Assembly (NCBI RefSeq): GCF_028453695.1
Contig: NC_135781.1
Span: 20,893,640 to 20,957,639 of the forward strand
Direction: 5' to 3'
DNA: 64,000 nt
Origin: Augochlora pura
Taxonomy: Eukaryota > Arthropoda > Insecta > Hymenoptera > Halictidae
Part shown: piece by piece, positions 24,013 through 34,307 of the stretch
Layout: the number at the start of each line of letters is the position of its first letter
Numbering within the stretch: the stretch's first letter is position 1
Translations under genes and position numbers: made by a program
The notes under the pieces: generated by a model
Databases searched by the model: none
What the model saw: the letters and a program-made list of their open reading frames with translations, nothing else
Told to the model about the DNA's origin: nothing

Positions 24013-24335
24013 TTAGTAAACGGAATTGTACTCTAGATCGTGGCCGTATTGCGGTGGTCCTGCGGGCGGCGGCGGCTGTGGACTGTACTGTTGCGACGCG
24101 TCCGAGGCGCGACGCCTCAACGCCGCGATACTATGGGCGCCTCTCCAATCCGACGCCTCCGTCGCGTTCACGTCGGCGGCCACGCAGGAAACTCCGCCGC
24201 CACCTCCGCTACCGGAAGTCGTCCCTGGCGAACCCTGGCCGCAGTTCAAGGACGAGCCGAGCCCACCACCCTGACCGCCGCCCACGCTCGAGCCTTCCGG
24301 AGGGGAGCCTCGGGACGCTGACACGTGAACACCCC
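24013..24335 (-). CDS. otp: Orthopedia homeobox protein, last exon (OAR motif)
   Basis: The minus-strand acceptor gtgtttgcag ends at 24336 and the stop is TAA at 24015-24013. The exon adds about 106 residues: a Gly/Ser-rich linker, then the OAR-type motif WRGAHSIAALRRRASD at about residues 286-301 of the assembled protein, then a Pro-rich end finishing DLEYNSVY. OAR is the conserved C-terminal motif of otp, aristaless and rax proteins; in vertebrate OTP it reads WRGTSIASLRRKA, which this closely matches. The first two bases complete the Gly codon begun by the final G of exon 32527-32694, so the reading frame is continuous. Confidence 0.9.
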
Positions 24336-27300
24336 CTGCAAACACGAAAGTTCACGGAATTTCATACATCATTTTGCGCTATCGTTTGTCTACGATTCTC
24401 TACCGATAAAGAAAGAAGCACAGTGGAATCTTGAACAAGAAAGATATGTGTCCGAGCGATTTCGTTCACACTCATTATTTACAAAAGTATGGCTGTGGAG
24501 CCGGTTGGTGTGAAGTGACTAGTCTCTATGCGTTTGATTTGTTTTTGATTTTATATTAAAAAATAAACCAAATAAAAAAATGTTCTTCGATAAATATAAA
24601 CTGCTGTTGTTCGCAAACAACAGCTGTTTCCAATTACCTTATTAAATATTTTCATTTTTTGTCTTTTTGATAAATTTATAACTTTGCACAAGTACGCAAC
24701 TTGCACTTTTACATAAGTGTCTACAAATCGCAAACAACAAATACTATCCAGAAGTAGTATCTATGAAAGTTGAACCGTATTTTCGAGCCAATTTACGCGA
24801 AAAGTTTTTTGAAAAAATCATATTTTATAATACTGAGGAAAACATGATTTTCTGACAAAGGTCTCAAAGATACTTATGAACCCAAAAATACGATATTTAT
24901 TTATTTATACAAATGGCAAATGTGGCTAAATTCTTAAGTAAATTTAATGAACACATGTGTGAAGTTTCATCAAAATTACGCAATAGTATATTGTGCGTTT
25001 ACAAGAGCGTTTCGGAAGATGATTCGTTGTTAGACAACTCGGTCCTGACTATTTTAGTTATCTGGTGCAAGAGACATACCCTTCCCTCAAAACGTTTTTA
25101 TTTATTTACGGACAACTGACAGAAAATATAAGTTAACATTGATTAGCTTAATGAAGGGAGTGTTTAACGAAGCTTAAAATTAATGATGAACAAAAGAAGT
25201 TAATTGTTGAAGACTATGAAGTAATTCGTACATCTAATATGCGAGCGTTCAAATTTTGTGAAATGCCAGATGGGATAAGGAGTAAAGTTTTGATCATGGC
25301 AAAGTTTTCTAAAATTTACAAGAGAATTGAGAAGCGCGGCAGAGCTAATTCAATTGTGTACAAGAAAACACGGAAGGCAAACATCGCTGAGCGAACTGTT
25401 TGGAAGTCATCGACATCTACGAAAAAATGGTCGAAGAAGGACGAGAACAATAATTAAATCCTGAACCACCAGTTACAGGTTAGAGGGTTGTTTATTTGCA
25501 AACGTTACGCTGTGTAAACGCTGGACCGGCGGCACAGGCTCGAACAGTGGATTCTGAAGACGTTCGAGGCTATCGTCGATCTAACACTGTTCATGCTATG
25601 CGTCGAATAGTCAGGCATGAATCCCTTCAGCGGAACAGGTAGCGAAAGGGCAATTTACAGCCGCGATACTGCAGGTGCGCCTCCGACCGTTTCCTTTCTT
25701 CACTGGAGATATTAATACGGTAGGCTCACAAAGTGCGTGGGGTGCGCGCTACCGGGTGTCGTAAAGTCGTTTCCGCTTCTCCGTGCGCCACGTTGGTGGT
25801 CCTGCCGAGAAACAACGGGGAAAAGGGATCTTTTTATGGCGGCAACGCGGCGAAAGCACAAGTTTGCGGAGGACTACGACCGCCCCTTTTAGCGGGCTAC
25901 ACGGAACAATGGAATAGATAATGGCGTCGACGAGCGTGATCCCGCAACGTTTCCTTCGCTGATCCTTGCCGGTTAATTTCACCCGAAAACCCCGCGATTT
26001 ATAGTCTGTTTACCAAATCCTCTTAGTACTTATAATAAAAAATTTCGAAAAAAGTTGTACATCTGCAATTTTACTTGTGCAGAAACGATTTTACATAGTG
26101 TCTGGTACGGGGGTTAATAAATTTTGGTGCCGCATACATTTTTATGGACACAATTGAATCCTCAAAATTGAAAATGAAATTGTAGCCACTGCTTTATAAA
26201 CTACTGGCGGAAACTCTGAGTTTGCATAGAGAGACACAGATTAAAAAATTAAATGTTTGATTGCAATCGGATTTGGTAACGTTCATTATGGGGATAATGT
26301 GTTGAAAGAAGTGTTGAACGTCAGAGACTGTGGAAAGGGGTTACCAGTCAAAAAAGTTTGAGAGATAGTATTCTATGCTCTATAGTGTCCTATGATTCGA
26401 GTAGACGTATAGTGAATTGAAAGGCCATAAAATGCGGATTAAGCTGTATTAAATATGTAATAAACTGAGATTCTTACAAGAAGAAAATAACGTTTCTTTT
26501 GTGCACATAGCATCTACAAAAATTGTTAAGTTTTTATCACTTAAATTGTGTTGTATATTAATCGTCGTTGATTTCCACAAAAAACTTGTAGAATGTTAAT
26601 AGTACATGGGGACTAAAAATTTAAAAAATTAAATAGGTTAACCTCTTTATAAATAGTGCATTTGAAGATTAATTTGATCATCAACATTATCTACAATAAA
26701 ATCTCACTTTGTGTCTAAATTAATTTATATTTAAAAAGATGGATTGAACTCGCTGGAGCATTACTACCAAACACATACACCCCGTGAGAGCCTACTCAAA
26801 TCATAAAGTAATACATTCGTCAAAGTCAAAGTGACGCTGGAAGACTTAATGATGATATTGTCTAAAATTTAAACTCCAAATTGACGCAACTTATACCCAA
26901 ATTGAAATTCGTAAAATTCGAGTACTGTATACAGATTTTAAATTGATAGAACATAATTCGTGACAATATATCTGGTCAATATCGAGATTACCGTTCATAG
27001 AAAATCTTAATAACATTCACGAGGTTCGAATTAACCCCGTAGAGTATAACGAGACAGGCTCATGACGCAGATTTCATGCATGATCTGCAAAATATGAATG
27101 TTATACATTTCTTCTGAATTGATACATGATCATTCTGTTATTGAAATCTAGAAACAAAAGTAAATTAAGATATCGAATGTAACTGTGGAACTAATGAAAC
27201 AATAACGATGTAACTGGGAACGATGTAACTTGTAAAATAATTTTGTCCGCGTTCCTCGCGTTTTAACTGAGTGTGAACGGTCTAGAGAGCAAATTTAATT

Positions 27301-28133
27301 TCCAAAACTAGGCGTATCCCCGTTTTGAGGGCGTATCGTCGCGCGCGACCCGAAAATCGGGCATTTTTCGGACCCTGGTTAATTCACACCTCATAGAAAT
27401 CTGTTTGCGAACGTTGGCGAACGAGGATAAACAAAATAGAATTCCGTAATCGACTTGAAGACCGGCAAACCACGGTCGCGCTACTGGTCGATGCTAATCA
27501 TCATCGAAAACCGAAAAATAAGGCGCTGCTCTAAAAGGTGTTTGTCGTAGGCATTACCGGACAAGTAAAAGCGGATAACTGACTACGGTGTCAGGCTGGA
27601 CTGGGTATTGGCGTCTGCCTTAAACCGAGTCCACACGAACCGTGCGGTCGGTAAATCGCGGCTGCGGAACGGCGATTTTTTCTTTTCGGCTGACGCTACC
27701 TGCCCCGCGGCGATAATACGTGATAATTGACACCTTGTACGTGTTACGTGTGTAAACATGTAAGTGTTCGCGTTTCAGACACGTCCGTGTTCGCGCGCGG
27801 ACATTGTGAAACTGTGCTACACCCAATGGCGGTTTCGCCATTAACCTGAACCCCTAACACCATCGACTTCGGCTGGACAGGGCATTCGATCGATCCGATC
27901 AGTTTAGGAGCGATTGTTCTAACAGCTAGATTTTTACGCTGTTAACCGCAGTTAATTGTCATAGCTTTCAGAGATATTCGATACTTACAAACGTAAATAT
28001 CACGCTCAACCAGTTAGCAGTTGCAATCTCTTTGAAAAGTGTACGCGTAGCTATTGTGATATAGAATTAAGTAGTAATGAAATTGCTGTTTTATTCTTCA
28101 ATTTTATTATCAACATTTATTTATATACTTCAT
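24336..28133 (-). other. otp intron (first part)
   Basis: This is part of the 8.2 kb intron before the last exon. Two plus-strand frames at 24913-25119 and 25239-25457 translate into charged, protein-like segments (for example VAKFLSKFNEHM) but have no domain I recognise and may be fragments of a decayed element. A GC-elevated block at 27240-27900 could be regulatory. A 9-bp-arm inverted repeat lies at 24603-24624. Confidence 0.45.
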
Positions 28134-28230
28134 TTAACCTGTTAAATGTTATTGACGAGTATACGCATAATACAAAATCTTGCCATTTCTTCATAACGAG
28201 TATACTCGCTAGAAATAGTTAACTGGTTAA
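28134..28230. mobile_element. Short TTAA-bounded inverted-repeat element (MITE)
   Basis: This is a 97-bp element. The left end reads TTAACCTGTTAAAT and the complement of the right end reads TTAACCAGTTAACT; both run on to CGAGTATAC. Over 31 bases the two ends agree at 24. With TTAA at both edges this fits a piggyBac-type non-autonomous element consisting of little more than its terminal repeats. Confidence 0.65.
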
Positions 28231-31200
28231 TAGACGTGGTTCGCTAAAATTCATAGAATAAGTAGACGGTTACGAAGACTGCGAATGTTCATTGTGCAGA
28301 AAGAAAATGTAGTATTTGCAATTATATCGTGACGCGGTAGCGAAAATCGATATGCAGAATATAAAATTCAAAACGAGGCCTTTTCACTTACGGATTTTAA
28401 AGATATTTTCAAACAATCATTACTCGCTCGATGTAATTCAATGAGGTCCGATACTTTGATGACGAAACTATCCATAACACTTTTTAATATATTCTAGATT
28501 TTCTGAATTTTGAAACTTCAGTTGAACGAAACATCGTCATTAGGTTTCTCTATCGTACTGAAAATAAGTCCGCACGTTTGCTTTAAAAAATTGCAATAAC
28601 AAAATTATCATAGTATTCTCATTAAAGAAATTTGAGATTAGTTATGGGGATATTCTAGTGTGAACTTTTGAAAAAATCAACCTGTTTGCACATTCTTAAA
28701 AGATATAGTTGCAAAAATACATTTGTGGTACCTTACGCGCAAACTCTTAAAATTAACGAAATTAATATTAATTATATCATTATCGATATACAAATTTTAA
28801 AAGCATTTTTCTTAATGCTATGTTTTTTAGTACGGTGTTCGCGCTATTTCGCAATCTAGTTGACCAATTTACTCGAAACTTTTAAATACCTGTCTAGAAT
28901 TAACCAAAATTGTTATTCTTTGTATTTTACGTTTTTCGAAGTTTAACAGTAATCAAATTTCAAAGTATATACTTCAGACAGACCAGAATGTCCGAAGTTA
29001 TGGATATCGTGAGACAACCTTTTATAAAATGACTATGTTTGAAAGCATGCAGTGTCACTAATTTTAACATTCTTCTGTTCCAAAAAATTTTAAAACATCG
29101 TTGAGATACAGCCAATAAAATTTGTCAATTTAACTGCAAAAAAGGTGTCGTAGTATTTTTGCAAAAACCACACGCACTTTGCACTAGAATTTCCCCTGAA
29201 GAAGTGTCCGGATCGCGTTTTTCGAAGAAAATCTCGTCGTATCATCTTCCCGTCGCCAATTTAGCATCTATTTAGACCGCAGTTCCTTTCGTCACCGATA
29301 TCGCTTTTTCCATTATCCGTCAGACGCTCCAAAAAAACTCCATTATAAATAAGCGTTCGGACATGCGGCCATGATGCTAAAATTCCAGAACGAATGGGAA
29401 AAAAAGAGTTGTTGACCTCGGAAAATGACGGTGCCGGATTAATCCATTTCTACGTGTCAATATGCATTTATCGGTATCCGTTACGATGTTTTTAGGTCAT
29501 GCATAATGTCGATCGCGTCGAAGCTCGGTTTTTAAGAACTTTATCAAGTTTGGCCGATCAAAATGGATATTTCTCTAATCAATTATCGAACGTTCGATTA
29601 CGAGTTTTCTTCGGGAGACGCGGTTTTTCTTCTGGGGCTCGGATCAACGAACTCCGACGTTTCTGAAACTAAACGTCTCTTTTTTCGTACGGTTCTTCTT
29701 CTTCTGGTGATTTCACGCTAATACACGAAAAGCCGATGGACGTCTCTCTCATGTTTCTTATTCTCTCCCGGCGGGTTCGCGACTGTGTTTCTCGGAGAAG
29801 GTTTCCACTGTAACCATTCATGGCTTTGAGGTCGAAACAGCCTAAGCGAGCGAACGGCGAACAGAATTTCGTGAGACAAAGAATTTCACACACGCCTCAT
29901 CGTCGGACACCGTCGAAGGTACAAGGTCCCCCCGGATAAGGTGAAGCGTAACTCAACCAAGACAGGTTGCATCGGGATGTTATGGTAAACATACAGCGAA
30001 AGATCTCGCACCTAGGTGCGAGACCAGGCTCGGTGTTTGCCTGCGTAAACAGACGAGAGGACGGAGTTTATGTTTCTGTCTCAAATTCCTTGCATGCAGG
30101 CGCATAACCCCTTCGAGCGATAATGCACCGTAACGTTTAACGACTTCGTCAAAGAGGCACCGGGTTCCTCGATACTGTTTGCACACCGTCTTCTTCAGGG
30201 GGGCCACGGTCCAAAAGTTTGGCAAGACGATTATCGAACCGACTATAAGCGTCTGCGTTTCTGCGCCGCGTTAATACCTCGTCTCCGTCGGACATAGAAA
30301 ATCTTCCTCTCCTAAAGGTCCGTTTCCCAGCTGACACCCGACCGATCCAAACCACGATTTATCTCTTCATAGTTTTCTTATCATTATGCAAACTATCGCC
30401 TTACGCGGAAAATTTTATACAGTATTCTCTTCCAATAGTTCGCTACTCGATAGTTTGTACTCTCCTTTGATGAATTCGAACGCTCTCTTACTACTCAGTA
30501 AGAAGCAAAGTAGGAAGATCGACGTTGATCTTGAGATAATGACGCCACGTGCCTAATTGCAACGTATGAGAAATACACGTGTAACGACAGGAATGGTTAG
30601 TTCTTGATAAAATTTTCGATTCTAAAGCAATGAAGCTGTGCGAATAATATGGATATAATATATGTACATTGCTTGCCCGTAATTCATCTATTCTGTTATC
30701 CATTTATCCTGCTACCAACAGTTTTTCAGTAGAGATGCTACATGTTTTAATAGTGCTTGTATACATGTATTTGATATATAGTTTCTATTTCTTTGCAGAC
30801 TTTTATTTATTACGTTCTGCCATTTAATCATAAAAAAATATATACTCGAACAACATTCACAAATTCTTCAAATTTATTATTAGAGATATCGTGACATGTC
30901 ATACAACGACTAAAACAATCAATTTACTGAAGCGAAAGTTCGCAAAATGATTGTTTCAAAAAATGATGTTGTCAGTTGGCCGTCTTAATCGCGTAATTTA
31001 AAGTTCTCAGACTTTTTTGCTGAGGTTAAATCTTTAACAATAATCCATGAAATTTAATTAACTTAAGAGACAACATTTAAGCCATCATTCATGATATTCG
31101 AGCTGGCTTGCGTGAAAAAAATCCTAGAAAATAGAGTTCAATGGATTCACTGCTACAAACGTGTGACATTTCAATGGCACTACGTGCTATTATTGATCAC

Positions 31201-32526
31201 ACTAATTAAACTTGAAACTGATGTAAGTAACTCATGGATATCTCACATACTTTTGTTCTATTTAAAAACATTTTTGTATTGTTTTTCATGAAAACTCCTT
31301 TATTTAAAAAACGATTGTTCTAATAGTTATATTTTATTATAGCTTGTTTCGCTTTTCACATATCAAGAGACATTGGTGGAGCTAGCTCATTTCGTACGAG
31401 AAAACATCTTATTGTATTCAAATTCAATTAAAACTAATGGACTATGCTCAAACTTTCTAAAGCGCGAATGTTTATCGATGAAGAATGTGAGTCTAATTAT
31501 TGTATTCATTTGACACGAAATGTATAACAGAAGGGTATTATCGTTTGGAGGTGCGTAGTTTTTATCTTTCAGTATACGATATCTTGTTTGCATTATAGAA
31601 TTTGATTTTTGCAAATAATGACTTAAGCCTAATTCGCGTGATGGCAAAATATGTCCTGCACACATCTATCAATTTCGACAGGCATTTCATATTCATCTTT
31701 GTCAGTGTAGTAAATATTATTTCAAGAAAGAACAATACATTTAGGGAGACCTTTATACTTTTGAATACAACAGCAGCATTTTGGAAACGTGGAAAGTTTA
31801 TATTTCAGAAAATGTGGAAAAGAAGATAGTTTTAGTTAAAAATAGCTTTATAAAATGAGTTATGGGATTTAAAAGATATTATTCACTGTAATTCTTTGAT
31901 TAAAGCAGTGTATAATGTCAAAATTAACTGCCATCGTTCGCTAATTGTACAAACAAAAATTATTGTTTCATTTTTTTCCATAAATAACCTAATTTTGTTT
32001 TCGTTTACGTATTCGCTACGATATAATTGATGTGTTTCGTACAAGATTGAGATTAATTAAGAAGCAATCGGCGAGCAAGACAATTGAGGAAAACCGATGC
32101 TGATAATCTCGCCTCGTCACAGAACTTGAGTATCAAGATCACATGGCTGCTGTGACCGAAGACACAGTAAATAAAGTCTCATCAATGATTTCACTCTAGC
32201 AACTGTATCGTCCTAGTAAAATTGTATAAATATCAGCTATTTCCTCACCGCAGCTAAAAATCGAGATATCTACTTATTAGCGCACATTTACCTCTAATTT
32301 GCGGATAATCAATGATCAATCGTACTCTTCGGAGACGACGAGTTTATACGGGATCGAGCAATGGTTTAATTAATCTATCAGACTGTCGAATTATATTCGC
32401 ACATTTCTAAGAAGGACTCGATAAAAATGCCGCACTCGATAGAGACGATGTGAATAATCGAGAGCTCGGAGAATAGTGATCGTTCGTGTGTTGAGCAACG
32501 TTAATCTATGTTCAGGATAGACTTAC
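28231..32526 (-). other. otp intron (second part)
   Basis: Mostly AT-rich. A GC-elevated block at 29200-30360 contains a perfect 20-bp palindrome at 30004-30023 and forkhead-like GTAAACA sequences, and is the best regulatory candidate here. No exon is supported. Confidence 0.45.
30004..30023. repeat. Perfect 20-bp palindrome
   Basis: The sequence TCTCGCACCTAGGTGCGAGA equals its own reverse complement with no spacer. It lies in a GC-elevated part of the otp intron. Confidence 0.95.
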
Positions 32527-32694
32527 CAAGGGAATTTAGCCCATAACTAGCTTGATAGACGGTCTGCGATGGACTGCTGATCGGGAGGCCAGAATTACCG
32601 AGACCCATGCCGGAGCCGAAGCTCCCCGCGCTTTGCTGACCAAGTTGCCCGAAACCGCTCATTCCCATGCCTCCCTGCCCCAGTTGTCCAAGAC
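32527..32694 (-). CDS. otp: Orthopedia homeobox protein, exon encoding Gly/Gln-rich linker
   Basis: The exon lies between acceptor cttgttttacag and the consensus donor GTAAGT on the minus strand. It is 168 nt with two bases completing the previous codon and one base left over, matching both neighbours. It encodes LGQLGQGGMGMSGFGQLG and ends in SQTVYQASYGLNSLG. This is a low-complexity linker between the homeodomain and OAR, comparable to the variable Ala/Gln/Gly-rich region of other Otp proteins. Confidence 0.88.
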
Positions 32695-32922
32695 CTGTAA
32701 AACAAGCGGTTTCGATTAAACCAGCATGGTCGGCCGTGTCGATATACCAGACCGGTCCAGAGCTACGGAAAAGAGGGCAGCGGAAATGATGATACGAGCG
32801 GTTTAATTGAAATTGCCCCGATTGCCGTCGTCGCGCGGAATTAAATTAGATTCGGACCGTTGTCGAAACTTTCTCTACGACATGTTTAAAGACACCATTG
32901 CCCCGTCCGACGGGCGGAACCG

Positions 32923-32947
32923 ACGCGTCGCGTCGCGTCGCGTCGCG
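32923..32947. repeat. (CGCGT)n pentanucleotide repeat
   Basis: About four to five tandem CGCGT/CGTCG units lie within the short otp intron. Confidence 0.85.
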
Positions 32948-33225
32948 CTGCACCGCGCCGTAATGAAGTCGCGGGGATGACGGCTGGAATTGAATCTAAT
33001 TAAAGTAAAATCGAGCAATTTGTTGTTTTCAAATGATCCTGTTGTTCCTCGGAGAGCGGACCGGAACGCGGCTCTGAATTTTATGAAGGGCAATTAATAG
33101 TCACGTCTCCCGGGACACAACGAAAGTGATTGAAGTTCCGCCGCAGGTGATATCCCTGGCGATGCCGTGCCGTTTCGGGATCATTGACATATGTAAATCA
33201 CGGGAATCGTCGACGCCTGCCACCC

Positions 33226-33261
33226 TGCCAGCCTGCCTGCCTGCCTGCCTGCCTGCCTGAC
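33226..33261. repeat. (CCTG)n tetranucleotide repeat at a splice donor
   Basis: On the minus strand the intron begins GTCAGG and continues as CAGG units for about 30 bp. The repeat therefore forms the first bases of the otp intron. Confidence 0.9.
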
Positions 33262-33439
33262 CTGTTCCCATTGCCCATCTCTCGGCAGGTCCGTGGAACA
33301 TCCCGGCGCTGCACAGATCGGGGGTCATCGTGCCGAATGGCGGCAAACTATGGGAGGGCAGCAATGGACCCGAGCTCCGGAACACTTGGGTTGTCTTCTT
33401 CCGCTTCTTCCACTTCGCCCGTCGATTTTGAAACCATAC
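33262..33439 (-). CDS. otp: Orthopedia homeobox protein, exon with end of homeodomain
   Basis: The acceptor attgcag precedes 33439, and the exon starts in phase 0 with VWFQNRRAKWKKRKK, the third (DNA-recognition) helix. Residues 48-53 of the homeodomain (WFQNRR) include Gln50 and the invariant Asn51. It continues TTQVFRSSGPLLPSHSLPPF, matching the Otp signature after the homeodomain (KKTTNVFR and LLPTPGLPQF in vertebrate OTP). The exon is 178 nt and ends with one base at a GTCAGG donor. Together with 57649-57830 it makes a complete 60-residue homeodomain. Confidence 0.95.
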
Positions 33440-33657
33440 CTGCAATGTGTCAATTTACCAATTCAGAATTCACCTAGCCAGGACCCTGTCGCACGGATGT
33501 TGGCTCGAAATGTTTGTCAGAACGAAATTTCCGAAGTGCATAGCAGCGAAACACTGTTGTAGTACGTACAGCGGTAACAGTATACTTAAAACCACTTGGA
33601 AAACGGTATTAACTACCAAAATCTAAATTGGATTTTTTTAAATGACAGAGAAGCCAA
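33440..33657 (-). other. Start of the 24.2 kb otp homeodomain intron
   Basis: Non-coding; contains the acceptor side of the intron. Nothing else is recognised. Confidence 0.6.
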
Positions 33658-33900
33658 ATGTTTTCCAAAATTTTGCTATTGCTTGGTGCTGCGAATATGT
33701 TTATACCTTTCGCGGTGTATTTTACAAAACCCGGAATAATAAGAGAGCAAAGAAACGATTATTCTACAGAAGGCATATCAGAGAAAAAATTAGTGAACAT
33801 GCTGCACAAGTATCACGAAAGAAATACAGCAACAATTGCCGCAAACAATATTTGTGCCATGTACGGACAAAGTGTTTTATCGTCCTATATGCGCAGATAA
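33658..33900 (+). CDS. Candidate intronic small gene, 80-residue membrane or secreted protein
   Basis: An ATG at 33658 in a fair context (gccaaATG) opens 80 codons to TAA. The protein begins MFSKILLLLGAANMFIPFAV, a hydrophobic segment of about 20 residues that could be a signal anchor or signal peptide. A hydrophilic, probably helical part follows (EKKLVNMLHKYHERNTATIA) and the end is LSSYMRR. Codon choice is mixed and amino acid composition is balanced, unlike the AT-driven frames around it. An AATAAA signal lies 174 bases past the stop. It lies opposite to otp inside the homeodomain intron, so it would be a nested gene or a retroposed copy. The family is not recognised, and chance remains possible. 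Confidence 0.4.
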   Translation: MFSKILLLLGAANMFIPFAVYFTKPGIIREQRNDYSTEGISEKKLVNMLHKYHERNTATIAANNICAMYGQSVLSSYMRR

Positions 33901-33985
33901 TGGATTCATTGATTTCGTAGAGGAAAGTTTGATCTCGCAGATCTACCAGATTCTGCACTGTTCGGTAGATATCTAACAGATATTT

Positions 33986-34032
33986 AACACTTTGGCTGCA
34001 TGACATGAAAACTTTTATGAAGCTAAAGTGTT
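33986..34032. repeat. Hairpin with 12-bp arms
   Basis: AACACTTTGGCT at 33986-33997 pairs with AGCTAAAGTGTT at 34021-34032 at 11 of 12 positions. It is bounded by TTAA at 33984 and 34037, and would sit in the 3' UTR of the small gene at 33658. Confidence 0.7.
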
Positions 34033-34073
34033 TTATTTAATCGAATTAAGATTTTTCAATTTTTATTTGACTG

Positions 34074-34079
34074 AATAAA
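34074..34079 (+). terminator. Candidate polyadenylation signal AATAAA
   Basis: A canonical hexamer on the same strand as, and 174 bases past, the stop of the 80-codon frame. Confidence 0.35.
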
Positions 34080-34144
34080 CTTTTCAATTAAGTTCACCAT
34101 AGAGTAGCTATCAGAGGGTGACGGTATTGAGTACTCTGAAGTGA

Positions 34145-34307
34145 CCAATTACTGTGCCGTTGGTTTGCTTTCGGACATGATCACCTTTACGTTAATCGAA
34201 TGAGATATATTAAATGTTTTTATTCTTTCATTTCGTTTATTTTTGAATACAGAAATTGAATGAAAAATGAATCGTGTCCGAAGACAAACCAAAGGCACGG
34301 CGATTGG
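34145..34307. repeat. Long inverted repeat (38-nt arms), hairpin or fold-back element
   Basis: The left arm 34145-34182 begins CCAATTACTGTGCC; the complement of the right arm 34270-34307 begins CCAATCGCCGTGCC. The arms match at 30 of 38 positions, and four of the eight mismatches would be G-U wobbles in RNA. The loop is about 87 nt and AT-rich. The shape fits either a fold-back MITE or a precursor hairpin. Confidence 0.75.

Larger units (their letters stand above)
32695..33261 (-). other. otp intron of 567 bp
   Basis: A short intron with two simple repeats: a CGTCG pentamer array and a CAGG tetramer array that touches the donor site. The donor is GTCAGG and the acceptor is a good pyrimidine tract ending TACAG. 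Confidence 0.75.

Noticed and set aside
33101..33261. Continuation of the homeodomain exon frame past 33262
   Set aside because: The extension encodes only GRQAGRQAG from the CAGG repeat; the GTCAGG donor at 33261 gives correct phase into the next otp exon.
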